In this document: positions 9,379 through 27,720 of the stretch, in pieces
Layout of the letters: every line of letters begins with the position of its first letter
How positions within the stretch are numbered: the stretch's first letter is position 1
Source: Thiobacillus sp.
Lineage (GTDB): Bacteria; Pseudomonadota; Gammaproteobacteria; Burkholderiales; Thiobacillaceae
DNA: 64,000 nt
Assembly: GCA_024709425.1 (NCBI GenBank)
Contig: JANJWS010000085.1
Coordinates: forward strand, 17,002 to 81,001
Direction of reading: 5' to 3'
The notes under the pieces: generated by a model
The model's input: the letters and a program-made list of their open reading frames with translations, nothing else
Databases searched by the model: none
Told to the model about the DNA's origin: nothing
Made by a program: the position numbers and the translations under genes

Positions 9379-10634
9379 CTCTGTCCTCGACGGCCGTACT
9401 GTTCTGGGGGGGAGCGATCGCACTTGTGGCGATCGCCCTGGCCTTCGTGTTGCCCCCTCTCCTGCGTTCGCGCAAGGCTGCCGGTGCCGCCGGGCGGCGC
9501 GACATCAACATCGCCGTCTACCGCGATCAGATGAGGGAACTGGAGGCCGACCGTGGCAGCGGCCTGATCCCGGAAGACCAGTACCAGGCGGCACGACAGG
9601 AATTGGAGTTGCGCCTCGCGGACGATGCGCTCGCGCCCGAGTCCTCCCCCGAGCCGGCCGCCGCCAACAGTCGAGGTCTCGGCTACACCCTTGCCGTCGC
9701 GCTGCCGCTCGCGGCGTTCGGTCTGTATGTCTGGCTGGGTAATCCCACCGCGATGGACGCTCCGGTGCCTGCCGCGATGGCCGATGGAGACGGCGCGCAC
9801 GACGTCATGGCGATGGTGCGCAAGGTCGAGGAACGCGCTCGCGCCAATCCCGACGACGCACAGGCCTGGGAAGTGCTCGCCAGGACCTACGCGGCGCTGG
9901 AGCGCTGGGCAGATTCGCAGCAAGCCTACGCGCAGGCGTTGCGGCTGCGTCCCGACACGCCGGCGTTGATGACCGGCCTCGCCGAGGTGCTGGCGGTTGC
10001 CGGCAACGGCAATCTCAAGGGACGGCCGATGGAACTGGTGCTGCGGGCGCTGGAGATCGACCCCAATGATCCCAAGGGGCTGGAACTCGCCGGCCTCAAT
10101 ACCTTCCAGGAGGCCAACTTTGCCCAGGCGGCGTATTACTTCAAGCGTCTGCATGCGCTGCTGCCACCCGAATCGGAGTTCGCACGGGATGTACTGGCTG
10201 CGCGCCAGGAAGCCGAGCGCCGCGCGCATGCCGCGATGAGCGGGCTGGACAGCCTTGCTGCACCGCCTGCGGCGAAGGCGCCGGCAGCCTCCGCCGGCTG
10301 GATCGAGGGGCGGGTCGAGCTTTCGCCCGCCCTCAGGGCGAACGTGGGCCCCGACGATACGGTCTTCCTGTTCGCTCGCGCCCCGCAGGGTGGGGCGCCG
10401 GTTGCCGCACTGCGCGCCAGCGCCGCCAGGTTGCCGCTGGATTTCCGCCTCGACGACAGCATGGCGATGAGTCCTGCCAATGCCCTGTCTGGCCAGCAGC
10501 AGGTCACCCTGGTGGCGCGGGTTTCCCGCTCGGGGGACGCCACGGCGCGGCCGGGCGATCTGGAAGGTCGCCTGGCTGACGTCAAGGTGGGTGTGAGCGA
10601 CGTGCGCATCGTCATCGACAGGGCACTGCCTTAG
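9375..10634 (+). CDS. ccmI: Cytochrome c biogenesis TPR protein CcmI/CycH
   Basis: The protein (419 residues) holds apocytochrome c for the CcmF-CcmH lyase. Two membrane spans lie near residues 8-30 and 100-120, the second starting the periplasmic part. Tetratricopeptide repeats follow at about residues 150-290 (NPDDAQAWEVLARTYAALER is one), and a C-terminal beta domain with the WIEGRVEL...DTVFLFAR pattern ends the protein. The ATG at 9375 overlaps the ccmH stop by four bases. It closes the operon. Confidence 0.9.
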   Translation: MTLSSTAVLFWGGAIALVAIALAFVLPPLLRSRKAAGAAGRRDINIAVYRDQMRELEADRGSGLIPEDQYQAARQELELRLADDALAPESSPEPAAANSRGLGYTLAVALPLAAFGLYVWLGNPTAMDAPVPAAMADGDGAHDVMAMVRKVEERARANPDDAQAWEVLARTYAALERWADSQQAYAQALRLRPDTPALMTGLAEVLAVAGNGNLKGRPMELVLRALEIDPNDPKGLELAGLNTFQEANFAQAAYYFKRLHALLPPESEFARDVLAARQEAERRAHAAMSGLDSLAAPPAAKAPAASAGWIEGRVELSPALRANVGPDDTVFLFARAPQGGAPVAALRASAARLPLDFRLDDSMAMSPANALSGQQQVTLVARVSRSGDATARPGDLEGRLADVKVGVSDVRIVIDRALP

Positions 10635-10639
10635 CGTGA

Positions 10640-13320
<2,681 letters not shown>

Positions 13321-13397
13321 TCCGCGACGAGGCGAAGCAACGTGAAGATCATTCGTCGTGAACTTCGCACCCTTCGCGGACAAAAATTGAATTTTGA

Positions 13398-18237
<4,840 letters not shown>

Positions 18238-18261
18238 ACAAGAGGAATGTAGGGAAGAGAC

Positions 18262-19131
18262 ATGAAAAAAGTAACCAAAGCCGTATTTCCGGTCGCGGGG
18301 CTGGGCACCCGCTTCCTGCCGGCCACCAAGGCCAGCCCCAAGGAAATGCTGCCCATCGTCGACAAGCCGCTGATCCAGTACGCGGTGGAGGAGGCGATGG
18401 AAGCCGGCATCACCGACATCATCTTCATCAGCAGCCGTACCAAGCGCACGGTCGAAGACCACTTCGACAAGGCTTACGAACTGGAAACCGAACTGGAAAC
18501 GCGCGGCAAGAAGCGGGTGCTGGAACTCGTGCAGTCGATCCGCCCAAACCACGTCAACTTCATCTACATCCGCCAGGCCGAGGCGCTGGGGCTGGGCCAT
18601 GCGGTGCTGTGTGCGCAGCCTGTGGTCGGGAATGAACCCTTTGCGGTCATCCTCGCCGACGACCTCATCGATGGCAATCCTCCCGTGATGAAGCAGATGG
18701 TCGACCAGTACAGTTATTACCAGTGCTCGGTGCTCGGCGTGCAGCAGGTGGCCCCGGAGGAGACGGCATCCTACGGCATCGTCGATGCCAGCCCCATGGC
18801 GGAGCGGGTGTCGCGGGTGAATGCCATCGTCGAGAAGCCGAAGCCGGAGGAGGCACCGTCGACACTCGGCGTGGTGGGGCGCTACATTCTCACCCCGCGC
18901 ATCTTCCACCATATCCAGCATCTCAAGCCCGGTGCGGGCGGCGAGTTCCAGTTGACCGACGCCATCGCGGCGCTCTTGAAGGAACAACAGGTTCTGGCCT
19001 ACGCCTACGACGGCATCCGCTACGACTGCGGCAGCAAGCTCGGCTACCTGCAGGCGACGGTGGAATACGCCCTCAAGCACAGCGAAGTCAGCGAGGACTT
19101 CGCTGCCTACCTGAAACAACGCGTTTGCTGA
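18262..19131 (+). CDS. galU: UTP-glucose-1-phosphate uridylyltransferase
   Basis: GalU makes UDP-glucose from UTP and glucose-1-phosphate. The 289-residue protein has the nucleotide-binding [18 protein letters not shown] motif, the LADDLIDG metal site and the [10 protein letters not shown] sugar-phosphate site. An AGGGAAGAG Shine-Dalgarno lies upstream. UDP-glucose is the glucosyl donor for the sucrose genes at 40-45 kb, so the two regions are linked metabolically. Its stop and that of the convergent nnr gene sit in one small palindrome (GCTGA-A-TCAGC, 19127-19137). Confidence 0.96.
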   Translation: MKKVTKAVFPVAGLGTRFLPATKASPKEMLPIVDKPLIQYAVEEAMEAGITDIIFISSRTKRTVEDHFDKAYELETELETRGKKRVLELVQSIRPNHVNFIYIRQAEALGLGHAVLCAQPVVGNEPFAVILADDLIDGNPPVMKQMVDQYSYYQCSVLGVQQVAPEETASYGIVDASPMAERVSRVNAIVEKPKPEEAPSTLGVVGRYILTPRIFHHIQHLKPGAGGEFQLTDAIAALLKEQQVLAYAYDGIRYDCGSKLGYLQATVEYALKHSEVSEDFAAYLKQRVC

Positions 19132-19132
19132 A

Positions 19133-20527
19133 TCAGCCGCCGGGCTGGCCGTGCAGCCAGACGGCAGTTTCGAGCGCGTCGCCCGCAGCCAGCCCCTGCG
19201 CGATCAGCGCCGCCGCCATGCCGGCGAGGCGGTCGCCGGAGCCCGCCTGCGCCAACCACGGCCCGCCCGTGGTGTTGATCGCATAGCGGCCGTCCGGATG
19301 GGTGATCACGGTCCCCACGCCCTTGAGCGCGATGTGCGCACGGTACTGTGTGCTTAGCCGCAGCGCCGCTTCGATCCGGCTTTCCTGAATCGCCGCGACC
19401 GAGGTGCCGAGCAGGCGCGCCGCTTCGCCTGGATGCGGGGTGAGCAGCGTGGGCGCAGTGCGGTGTGCGACGTGCCCTGCGAGTTCGGCATCGATGGCGA
19501 GCAGGTTGAGCGCGTCGGCGTCCAGCAGCAGGGGGCCGGGCGCATCGAGTGCGGCGGACAGCAGCGCATGCGCGCGCGTTGTCTGCGCCAGCCCGGGGCC
19601 GATCACCAGTACGCCAGGCGGAGTGGCGGCCAGCGACTCCGGTGTGGCGAGCATCAGCCGCGGCTCGCCGTAATCGACGACGAGGCGCTCATCGAGCGTG
19701 CCGACCGTCACCATCCCGGCGCCCTGTGCCAGCGCCGCGCGGCCGGCGATGAGGCAGGCGCCGACCATCCCCGGCGCACCACCGATCACGCCGACATGGC
19801 CGAACGACCCCTTGTGGCTGTTCTTCAGGCGCGGTGGCAGCCGATGGCGGCGCTCCAGTTGGGTCAGCGCGATACCGGGTGTAGCGGGCAGGGTGTCGAC
19901 GCCGAGCGTGTCGAGATGCAGCGTGCCGGCATGGTCCGGACCGTCGGCGGTGAGCAGGCCGGGTTTCAGGCCGAGAAAAGTGAGCGTGTGGTCGGCGCGC
20001 ACGGCGCAGCCGCGCACCGTCCCGGTGTCGGCGTCGAGCCCGCTCGGCGCGTCGAGCGCGAGGGTCGGGCAGTCCATGGCGTTGACCGCGGCGATCCAGC
20101 GCGCCAGCTCGCCTTCGATATTGCGTTCGAGGCCGACGCCGAACAGCCCGTCGACGACCAGGCCGAAGCGCTGCGTGCCGGGAATGTCCGGCAGCACTGT
20201 ACCGCCATCTTGCAGCCATCCGGTCCACGCGCGCGCAGCGTCCGGTGGCAGGCGCGCGGGGTCGGCACGGCTCACCAGCACCACGCGAAAGCCCTGGGTC
20301 CGCAGCAGCCGGGCCGCGACCACCGCGTCGCCGCCATTGTTGCCCGGCCCCGCCAGCAGCAGCACCGGCTCGCCGGTGTCGGCGGCGAGCGCGGCGGCGA
20401 GTTCGGCCGTTGCCGCGCCTGCGCGCGGCATCAGGGGCGTGTCCGGGTGCGCCGCCGCCCAGGCCCGGTCGATGGCCTGGATGTCAGCGGCGTTGAAGAG
20501 CGGCGGCGAGGCGGGTGCGAGCGGCAT
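19133..20527 (-). CDS. nnr: Bifunctional NAD(P)H-hydrate epimerase/dehydratase, C-terminally short
   Basis: The enzyme repairs hydrated NAD(P)H. The N-terminal epimerase half (residues 1-205) shows GPGNNGGDA and DGLFGVGL; the C-terminal ADP-dependent dehydratase half (about 220-464) shows HKGSFGHVGVIGG, LTPHPGEAARLL and GSGDRLAG with the catalytic Asp. The protein ends at VWLHGQPGG, where relatives usually continue through HGxAAD and a further 20-30 residues, so the tail is missing. One base separates its stop from galU, consistent with a small deletion at the convergent junction. Catalytic residues remain, so activity is plausible. Confidence 0.88.
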   Translation of the reverse strand: MPLAPASPPLFNAADIQAIDRAWAAAHPDTPLMPRAGAATAELAAALAADTGEPVLLLAGPGNNGGDAVVAARLLRTQGFRVVLVSRADPARLPPDAARAWTGWLQDGGTVLPDIPGTQRFGLVVDGLFGVGLERNIEGELARWIAAVNAMDCPTLALDAPSGLDADTGTVRGCAVRADHTLTFLGLKPGLLTADGPDHAGTLHLDTLGVDTLPATPGIALTQLERRHRLPPRLKNSHKGSFGHVGVIGGAPGMVGACLIAGRAALAQGAGMVTVGTLDERLVVDYGEPRLMLATPESLAATPPGVLVIGPGLAQTTRAHALLSAALDAPGPLLLDADALNLLAIDAELAGHVAHRTAPTLLTPHPGEAARLLGTSVAAIQESRIEAALRLSTQYRAHIALKGVGTVITHPDGRYAINTTGGPWLAQAGSGDRLAGMAAALIAQGLAAGDALETAVWLHGQPGG

Positions 20528-20557
20528 GAGCGGGGTTGCGGACCGGATGGCGGAATC

Positions 20558-20586
20558 TTAGCAGGCGCGGTCCGATGGACTAGACT
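20558..20586 (+). promoter_or_regulatory. Candidate sigma-70 promoter for the DUF3330-like gene
   Basis: TTAGCA (20558-20563) and TAGACT (20581-20586) lie 17 bases apart in the gap between the divergent nnr start and the small gene at 20618. Confidence 0.45.
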
Positions 20587-20617
20587 GAGTTCATTGCTCC
20601 GATCCGGAGGAAGCGTC

Positions 20618-20860
20618 ATGGAAACCCCACCTCGAACTCCTGCGGGCGCGCCGGTGGCCACCTGCTCCGACGATGCCGTCTGCACAGTGCTGACGTGTGC
20701 GGTCTGTCTGGTGGAAGTGCCGCCCGATTCGATCAATCTGGCCGACGCGCAGGATTATGTGCACCATTTCTGCGGACTCGACTGCCTCGACCAGTGGCGG
20801 CGTCGGGCGGAGCAACGGAGCGAGCCGCCCGGCGAGCCGAAGGGGGATCGGCTAAAATAG
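20618..20860 (+). CDS. Small DUF3330-like zinc-binding protein
   Basis: The 80-residue protein has CAVCLVEVP, then YVHHFCGLDCLDQW: two CXXC-like cysteine pairs spaced as in the DUF3330 family, likely a single structural zinc site. The ATG at 20618 has GGAGG seven bases upstream and was chosen over the much longer open frame that runs antisense through nnr. No catalytic motif is seen and the function is unknown. DUF3330 proteins are often met on mercury-resistance transposons, but no transposon parts are visible here. The AAAATAG at its end may double as a -10 element for purL, 27 bp downstream. Confidence 0.72.
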   Translation: METPPRTPAGAPVATCSDDAVCTVLTCAVCLVEVPPDSINLADAQDYVHHFCGLDCLDQWRRRAEQRSEPPGEPKGDRLK

Positions 20861-20887
20861 CGCCTTTGCCCGTTCGCAAAGACGCTC

Positions 20888-23800
20888 ATGCCTGCCCTCG
20901 TCTCCCTCCCCGGCGCAGCCGCGCTGTCACCGTTCCGTCTCGACAAGATCCGCCGTGAGGCGGCGGCGCGGGGCCTCGACCTGGGTACGCTGGCGGCGCG
21001 CCACTGGCATTTTCTCGAAGTGGAGGGCGCGCTCGACGCCGCGCAGCGGGCCCAGCTGGAACAGGCGCTTGATTACGGTACGCCGACCGATACGCCGACT
21101 GCCGACGACCCGCTGATCCTCGTCACACCGCGCCCCGGCACGATCTCGCCGTGGTCGTCGAAAGCCACCGATATTCTCCGCAACTGCGGCCTCGGCAACA
21201 TCCGCCGCATCGAGCGGGGCGTTGCCTATCACGTGCGGGATGCCGCCGGCCGGCCGCTGTCGGACGACGCGCGCGCGCGCCTGCTGCCGCTCCTGCACGA
21301 CCGCATGACCGAGGCGGTGATGACGCTTGCCGACGTCGATCAGCTGTTCCGCCATGTGGCGCCGCGGGAGCTCACGCGCGTGGATATCCTCGCGGGCGGC
21401 CGGGGCGCGCTGGAAGCCGCCAACCGCGAACTCGGCCTCGCGCTGTCGGACGACGAGGTCGAGTACCTGGTCGACAACTTCACCCGCATGGGGCGCAACC
21501 CTACCGACGTCGAGCTGATGATGTTCGCGCAGGCCAATTCCGAGCATTGCCGTCACAAGATCTTCAATGCCGACTGGGTGATCGACGGCGTGGCGCAGGC
21601 GGGCTCGTTGTTCGGCATGATCCGCGACACCCACGCCGCGCATCCCGGCGGCACGGTGGTGGCGTATTCAGACAATTCATCGGTGATCGAGGGCGCCGAG
21701 ACCCAGCGTTTCTATCCGCGCGCGGACGGCAGCTACGCCTACAGCAGTGAGCTGACTCACGTGCTGATGAAGGTCGAGACGCATAACCATCCCACCGCCA
21801 TTTCGCCTTTCCCTGGCGCTGCGACCGGCAGCGGCGGCGAGATACGCGACGAGGGCGCGACCGGCATCGGTTCCAAGCCCAAGGCGGGCCTGTGCGGCTT
21901 CTCCGTTTCCAATCTCGACATTCCCGGCTACACCCAGCCTTGGGAGGCGGAGGCCTACGGCAAGCCCGACCGCATCGTCAGCCCGCTCGCGATCATGCTC
22001 GAAGGCCCGATCGGTGCGGCGGCATTCAACAACGAATTCGGTCGCCCCAACATCGCCGGCTATTTCCGCACCTTCGAGGAAACCGTGGCGGGGCAGCGCC
22101 GCGGCTACCACAAACCCATCATGCTGGCGGGCGGTGTCGGCAGCATCCGCGCCGACCACGTGCACAAGAAGCTGCTGCCCACCGGCACGCTGCTCATCCA
22201 GCTGGGTGGTCCGGGCATGCTGATCGGGCTGGGTGGCGGCGCCGCCTCGTCGATGGACACCGGCGCGAATGCCGCCGACCTCGACTTCGACTCGGTGCAG
22301 CGCGGTAATCCTGAAATGGAGCGGCGCGCGCAGGAAGTGATCGACCGCTGCTGGCAACTCGGTGAGGCCAACCCCATCCTATCCATTCACGACGTCGGCG
22401 CCGGCGGTCTGTCCAATGCGCTGCCTGAACTGGTGCACGGTGGTGGCCGCGGCGGACGCTTCGAACTGCGCGCCGCGCCGTCGGAGGAATCCGGCATGTC
22501 GCCGCGCGAGATCTGGTGCAACGAGGCGCAGGAGCGCTACGTGCTGGCGATTCCGCCCGGGCGCCTGGATGAGTTCCGCGCGATCTGCGAGCGCGAGCGC
22601 TGCCCGTTCGCGGTGCTGGGCGAGGCCACCGCGGAGAACCACCTGCTGGTGACCGACCGCCATTTCGGCAACGCGCCGGTCGACGTCGGCCTCGACGTCA
22701 TTCTCGGAAAACCGCCGAAGATGACGCGCGACGTGGTGCACCAGCCAGCCTTGCCCGCGCCGCTCGCGCTCGACGGCATCGAACTGAAGGATGCCGTCTA
22801 CCGCGTGCTTGCGATGCCGGGCGTGGCCTCCAAGATGTTTCTGATTTCCATCGGCGACCGCAGCGTCGGCGGGCTGACCGCGCGCGACCAGTGTGTGGGG
22901 CCGTGGCAGGTGCCGGTGGCGGACTGCGCCATCACCCTGGCGGGCTACCGCACCACGCAGGGCGAGGCGTTCTCCATCGGCGAGCGTGCGCCGATGGCGC
23001 TGATCGACGCGCCCGCGTCGGGACGCATGGCGGTTGTCGAGGCGATCACCAACCTTGCCGCCGCGCGCATCGACGGTCTCGGCAAGGTGAAGCTGTCGGC
23101 CAACTGGATGGCGCCGGCGGGGCACCCCGGCGAGGATGCCGCGCTGTTCGATACCGTCGCCGCCGTATCGCAGTATTGCCAGGCACTCGGCGTGTCGATT
23201 CCGGTCGGCAAGGATTCGATGAGCATGAAGTCGGTGTGGCAGGAGGGTGCGGAGAAGAAGTCGGTGACTTCGCCGATCTCGCTGGTGATTTCGGCGTTTG
23301 CCATCACGCCGGATGCGACGCGGCACCTGACGCCCCAGCTGCGCACCGACGCCGGCGACACCGACCTCGTCCTCATCGATCTCGGTCTGGGCAGGAACCG
23401 TCTGGGCGCATCGAGCTTCGCGCAGGCGTTCAAGCAGGTCGGCGACCGCTGCCCGGATGCGCCGGCGCCCGCGCTGCTCGCCGCCTTTTTCGACACCGTT
23501 CAGGCGCTCAATGGTGCGGGCAAGCTGCTCGCCTATCACGATCGCTCTGACGGCGGACTCTTCGCCGCGCTGTGCGAGATGGCCTTCGCAGGCCATTGCG
23601 GGATCGACGTCGATGTCGACGAACTGTGCTCCGAAAAGATCCGCCTGGACGTCGAGGATGAAGGATTGCCCGAACCGGTCGACGCGGACACGCGCGGTTA
23701 TACCGAGCGCATTTTCAACGTCCTCTTCAGCGAGGAGACAGGAGCCGTGCTGCAGGTGCGCCGGACGGACACCGCGGCGGTGATGCGGGCTTTCTTCGAT

Positions 23801-24841
23801 GCCGGCCTGCGCGCCGAGTTTTTTGTCATCGGCGAGCCGAATGCCACCGACCGTGTGCGTATCCGTCGCAAGGAACGGATAATTCTCGACGAGGCGCGTA
23901 CCGATCTGCAAGGCGCTTGGGCGCGCACCAGCTGCGAGATGGCGAAGCTGCGTGACAACCCGGCGTGCGCGGAGGAGGAGTTTGCCACCCATGCGGACGC
24001 GGCCGATCCCGGCCTGCACTATGCGCTCACCTTCGATTCCGACGAGGATGTCGCCGCGCCCTTCATCGCCAGCGGCGCACGGCCGCGCGTCGCGGTGCTG
24101 CGCGAGCAGGGCGTCAACGGTCAGGTCGAGATGGCGGCTGCGTTCGATGCCGCCGGCTTCGCCGCAGTCGACGTTCACATGAGCGATATCCTGTCCGGCC
24201 GCGTCAGCCTCGCCGGTTTCGCCGGTCTCGCCGCCTGCGGCGGCTTCAGCTACGGTGACGTGCTCGGCGCGGGTGGGGGCTGGGCCAAGTCTATCCTGTT
24301 CAACCCGCGCGCGCGGGACGAGTTTTCGGCCTTTTTCGGCCGTGCCGATACCTTTGCGTTGGGCGTATGCAACGGCTGCCAGATGATGAGCCAGTTGCAC
24401 GACCTCATTCCCGGTGCGGAGGCGTGGCCTCGCTTCGAGCGCAACCTGTCGGAGCAGTTCGAAGCGCGCTTCGTGCAGGTCGAAGTGCTGGACTCGCCCT
24501 CCATATTCTTTGCGGGCATGGCCGGTTCCGCAATGCCGATCGCGGTATCGCACGGCGAGGGGCGGGTAGTGTTCCGCGAGGCAGCACACGCAGCCGCGGC
24601 ATATGCGACGCTGCGCTATGTCGACCATGACGGCGTACCGGCACAAACCTATCCATACAACCCCAATGGCTCGCCTTGGGGGCTGACCGGATTCACCACG
24701 TCAGACGGCCGTTTCGGCATTCTCATGCCGCATCCCGAGCGGGTGTTCCGTGCCGCCCAGCTGTCGTGGAAACCCGACGACATGCAGGGCGCCGGACCGT
24801 GGTTGCGCATGTTTCGCAATGCACGCCGTGCGGTTGGGTGA
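20888..24841 (+). CDS. purL: Phosphoribosylformylglycinamidine synthase (large, single-chain)
   Basis: PurL converts FGAR to FGAM in purine synthesis using glutamine. The 1317-residue protein is the single-chain type: N-terminal domain, two AIRS-like synthetase halves ([54 protein letters not shown]) and a C-terminal glutaminase domain with nucleophile Cys in [10 protein letters not shown] and the His-Glu pair in MPHPERVF. Length is close to E. coli PurL (1295). It stands alone, between two unrelated genes. Confidence 0.97.
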   Translation: MPALVSLPGAAALSPFRLDKIRREAAARGLDLGTLAARHWHFLEVEGALDAAQRAQLEQALDYGTPTDTPTADDPLILVTPRPGTISPWSSKATDILRNCGLGNIRRIERGVAYHVRDAAGRPLSDDARARLLPLLHDRMTEAVMTLADVDQLFRHVAPRELTRVDILAGGRGALEAANRELGLALSDDEVEYLVDNFTRMGRNPTDVELMMFAQANSEHCRHKIFNADWVIDGVAQAGSLFGMIRDTHAAHPGGTVVAYSDNSSVIEGAETQRFYPRADGSYAYSSELTHVLMKVETHNHPTAISPFPGAATGSGGEIRDEGATGIGSKPKAGLCGFSVSNLDIPGYTQPWEAEAYGKPDRIVSPLAIMLEGPIGAAAFNNEFGRPNIAGYFRTFEETVAGQRRGYHKPIMLAGGVGSIRADHVHKKLLPTGTLLIQLGGPGMLIGLGGGAASSMDTGANAADLDFDSVQRGNPEMERRAQEVIDRCWQLGEANPILSIHDVGAGGLSNALPELVHGGGRGGRFELRAAPSEESGMSPREIWCNEAQERYVLAIPPGRLDEFRAICERERCPFAVLGEATAENHLLVTDRHFGNAPVDVGLDVILGKPPKMTRDVVHQPALPAPLALDGIELKDAVYRVLAMPGVASKMFLISIGDRSVGGLTARDQCVGPWQVPVADCAITLAGYRTTQGEAFSIGERAPMALIDAPASGRMAVVEAITNLAAARIDGLGKVKLSANWMAPAGHPGEDAALFDTVAAVSQYCQALGVSIPVGKDSMSMKSVWQEGAEKKSVTSPISLVISAFAITPDATRHLTPQLRTDAGDTDLVLIDLGLGRNRLGASSFAQAFKQVGDRCPDAPAPALLAAFFDTVQALNGAGKLLAYHDRSDGGLFAALCEMAFAGHCGIDVDVDELCSEKIRLDVEDEGLPEPVDADTRGYTERIFNVLFSEETGAVLQVRRTDTAAVMRAFFDAGLRAEFFVIGEPNATDRVRIRRKERIILDEARTDLQGAWARTSCEMAKLRDNPACAEEEFATHADAADPGLHYALTFDSDEDVAAPFIASGARPRVAVLREQGVNGQVEMAAAFDAAGFAAVDVHMSDILSGRVSLAGFAGLAACGGFSYGDVLGAGGGWAKSILFNPRARDEFSAFFGRADTFALGVCNGCQMMSQLHDLIPGAEAWPRFERNLSEQFEARFVQVEVLDSPSIFFAGMAGSAMPIAVSHGEGRVVFREAAHAAAAYATLRYVDHDGVPAQTYPYNPNGSPWGLTGFTTSDGRFGILMPHPERVFRAAQLSWKPDDMQGAGPWLRMFRNARRAVG

Positions 24842-24897
24842 CCTGTCTCAATGTGCGAGAATCCAAAACTTTGCCTAACCGGATTGGTTGATTGTTC

Positions 24898-27717
24898 ATG
24901 AACGACTCCCAGACCCTGCTGACGGATGACGATCTGCGTGCCCAGGTCAAGCTCCTGGGCACGTTGCTTGGACAGGTACTGCTGCAGTTCGCCGGTGAGG
25001 AGGTGTTCGAGGCGGTGGAAACGTTGCGCCGCGGCTTCGCCGAGCTGCACCAGCACGAAGACCAGCAGCGCCGCTCCGAGCTGATGGCGATGATCGACGC
25101 CATGCCCGCGGAGAAGGTGGAACTCGTCGTGCGCGCTTTTTCCAGCTACTTCATGCTGGTCAATGTCGCCGAGGAAAGTTACGCATACCGCAACCGACGC
25201 CGCCTGCTGTCGCACAGCCTCGCGCTGTGGGAAGGTTCGTTCGACCGCACGCTGGAGCAATTCCGCGCGCAGGGTATTTCCGTGGCCACGCTGCAGAGCA
25301 TGGTCGATCGCCTTCACTATGCGCCGGTGTTCACGGCCCACCCCACCGAAGCGCGCCGCCGTGCGGTGATGGAGGGTATGCGCCGCATCTTCCTGATTTG
25401 CGACCAGCTTTACCATTCCACGCTGGGGATCAACGACCGTCGCGAACTGGAAAGCCAGCTCGCCGCCGAAATCCAGGTGATGTGGCGCACCGACGAATTG
25501 CGAAGTGCCAAACTTGAAGTACGCGATGAGGTGCGCAATGGCCTCTATTACGTGCGCGAGAGCCTGTTCGAGGCGGTGCCGCGTGCCTACCAGTTTTTCG
25601 AGAGGGCGCTGCGCAAGCACTACGGCACTACACCGGAGGGCGATGCGGTCATCCGCGTTCCGAGCTTCATCCGTTTCGGTTCCTGGATCGGTGGCGACCG
25701 CGATGGCAATCCCTTCGTGACCGCCGATGTGACCGAGTGGACCGTCCATCGGCAGATGCAGGAGGCGCTCACTGAATACCGCGCACGCGTGCTCGAGCTC
25801 AAGCAGACACTCACCCACAGCAGCGGCTGGTGCACGCCGGCGGCGGATTTCCTCGAACGGCTACGCGCTTACGAGGACGCATTCGGCGAGCAGGTGTTTC
25901 GCGGGACCGCAGTCCAGCTCTACAGCCGCGAACCCTATCGGCGCATGGCGGCGTTGATGCTCGCACGGCTGGACGCCAATCTCGCGTACATTCGGCAGGC
26001 GCTGGCGGGTGTGCCGAGTTTTACCTCGCATCTCGCGTATGAGAACGCCGCTGCCTTCCTGCATGATCTTCATCTCGTGCGCCACTCACTCATCAGCCAC
26101 GGCGACCGCATCGTTGCGGTGCAGCACCTGCAGGGGCTGATCCGTCTGGTGGAAAGCTTCGGTTTTCACCTGCTGCAACTCGACATCCGCCAGGAATCGA
26201 CCGTGCACACACGTGCCGCTACAGCGATCCTGAAGCAGATCGACCCCGATTTTGACTATGCAGGCGCCGACGAGGCTGCACGCCTGCAGCGGCTCGCGGC
26301 GTGGATCGGCCACATCGACCCGATCGAGTTCGACGACGCACGCCTCGACGACGAGGCGCGCGAGACGCTTGCGGTGTTCCGCCGCATGGCCAAGCTGCAG
26401 GCGGAGATCGGCGATGATGTGTTCGGTGCCTACGTCATTTCCATGACCCACAGCGCTTCACACGTCATGGAAGTCATGCTGCTGGCGCGCTTGGTCGGGC
26501 TGGCGGGGCACACGGGGGATGGCTGGGCCTGCCGGATCCTCGTCGCGCCGCTGTTCGAAACGGTTGACGACCTGCAGCGCAGCCAGGCGATCCTCGATCA
26601 GCTACTGTCGAACCCGGTCTACCGTGGACTCGTGGCGGCCAACGGCAATCGCCAGGAAGTCATGCTCGGCTATTCGGACTCATGCAAGGACGGTGGCATC
26701 CTGGCATCCAACTGGAATCTCTACCAGGCACAGCTTTCGATCATTGCGCTGGCGCGCCGACACGGTGTCGAGTGCCGGCTGTTCCATGGTCGTGGCGGTA
26801 CCGTTGGCCGCGGTGGCGGCCCCACCCACGACGCGATCCTGTCGCAGCCGCCTGGCACCGTGAACGGCGAGATCAAGTTCACCGAGCAGGGCGAGATGCT
26901 TTACTACAAATACGGCAATCCGGAGACGGCCAGTTACGAGATCGGCATGGGTGTCACCGGCCTGATGAAGGCGAGCACCACTGCGCTGGCGCAGAGCGAG
27001 GTGTGTTATCCGGAAGAATTTCTCACCAACATGCGCGACATCGCGGCGGCTGGCGAGGACGCCTACCGTGGATTGCTTGGCATGGAAGGCTTCATCGATT
27101 ATTTCTACGAGAGCACGCCGGTTGCCGAGATCGGCAAGCTCAACATAGGCAGCCGGCCGTCGCACCGCAAGAAGGCCGATCGATCGCTCGGCTCGATCCG
27201 TGCGATCCCCTGGGTGTTCGGCTGGGCGCAGTCGCGCCACACCCTGCCCGCGTGGTATGGCATCGGCAGCGCGCTGAAACGCTTCGCCGATGCGCACCCC
27301 GATGCGCTCGCGCAACTGCAGGCGATGCACCGTGAGTGGCCGTTCTTCCGTGGGTTGTTGTCCAACGTGCAGATGGCGTTGACCAAGGCAGACCTCGAGA
27401 TCGCCGAGGAATACGCACGGCTGTGCGAACATCCCAATGCGCAGCGCGTCTACCGGGCTATCGTCGACGAATTCGGGCTGACTGTCGAATGGGTGCGGCA
27501 GGTGGCTCAGATCGCTGCACTCCTCGAAGACAACCAGCCGCTGGCGCTGTCACTGTCGCGGCGGCGTCCCTACATCGACCCGATCAATCATATCCAGGTG
27601 CGGATGCTGAAGCGCTACCGTAGCGGGGGTGTGGCGGAAGTCGAGCAGGACTCCTGGCTGACGCCCCTGAAGCGTTCGATCAACGCGATTGCCGCGGGCA
27701 TGCGAAACACCGGTTAG
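24898..27717 (+). CDS. ppc: Phosphoenolpyruvate carboxylase
   Basis: The enzyme carboxylates PEP to oxaloacetate, an anaplerotic step that also matters in autotrophs. The 939-residue protein has the catalytic histidine His148 in TAHPTEA, the GSWIGGDRDGNPFV motif, the mobile-loop FHGRGGTVGRGGGP and the C-terminal RNTG. It is somewhat longer than E. coli Ppc (883). The ATG at 24898 was used; a TTG two codons upstream is possible. The next gene starts three bases after the stop. Confidence 0.96.
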   Translation: MNDSQTLLTDDDLRAQVKLLGTLLGQVLLQFAGEEVFEAVETLRRGFAELHQHEDQQRRSELMAMIDAMPAEKVELVVRAFSSYFMLVNVAEESYAYRNRRRLLSHSLALWEGSFDRTLEQFRAQGISVATLQSMVDRLHYAPVFTAHPTEARRRAVMEGMRRIFLICDQLYHSTLGINDRRELESQLAAEIQVMWRTDELRSAKLEVRDEVRNGLYYVRESLFEAVPRAYQFFERALRKHYGTTPEGDAVIRVPSFIRFGSWIGGDRDGNPFVTADVTEWTVHRQMQEALTEYRARVLELKQTLTHSSGWCTPAADFLERLRAYEDAFGEQVFRGTAVQLYSREPYRRMAALMLARLDANLAYIRQALAGVPSFTSHLAYENAAAFLHDLHLVRHSLISHGDRIVAVQHLQGLIRLVESFGFHLLQLDIRQESTVHTRAATAILKQIDPDFDYAGADEAARLQRLAAWIGHIDPIEFDDARLDDEARETLAVFRRMAKLQAEIGDDVFGAYVISMTHSASHVMEVMLLARLVGLAGHTGDGWACRILVAPLFETVDDLQRSQAILDQLLSNPVYRGLVAANGNRQEVMLGYSDSCKDGGILASNWNLYQAQLSIIALARRHGVECRLFHGRGGTVGRGGGPTHDAILSQPPGTVNGEIKFTEQGEMLYYKYGNPETASYEIGMGVTGLMKASTTALAQSEVCYPEEFLTNMRDIAAAGEDAYRGLLGMEGFIDYFYESTPVAEIGKLNIGSRPSHRKKADRSLGSIRAIPWVFGWAQSRHTLPAWYGIGSALKRFADAHPDALAQLQAMHREWPFFRGLLSNVQMALTKADLEIAEEYARLCEHPNAQRVYRAIVDEFGLTVEWVRQVAQIAALLEDNQPLALSLSRRRPYIDPINHIQVRMLKRYRSGGVAEVEQDSWLTPLKRSINAIAAGMRNTG

Positions 27718-27720
27718 CGC

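Noticed and set aside
22379..24646. Long open frame antisense to purL
   Set aside because: It is an expected mirror of GC-rich codon use; residues are Arg/His/Gly-rich with no family pattern, and purL is well conserved on the other strand.
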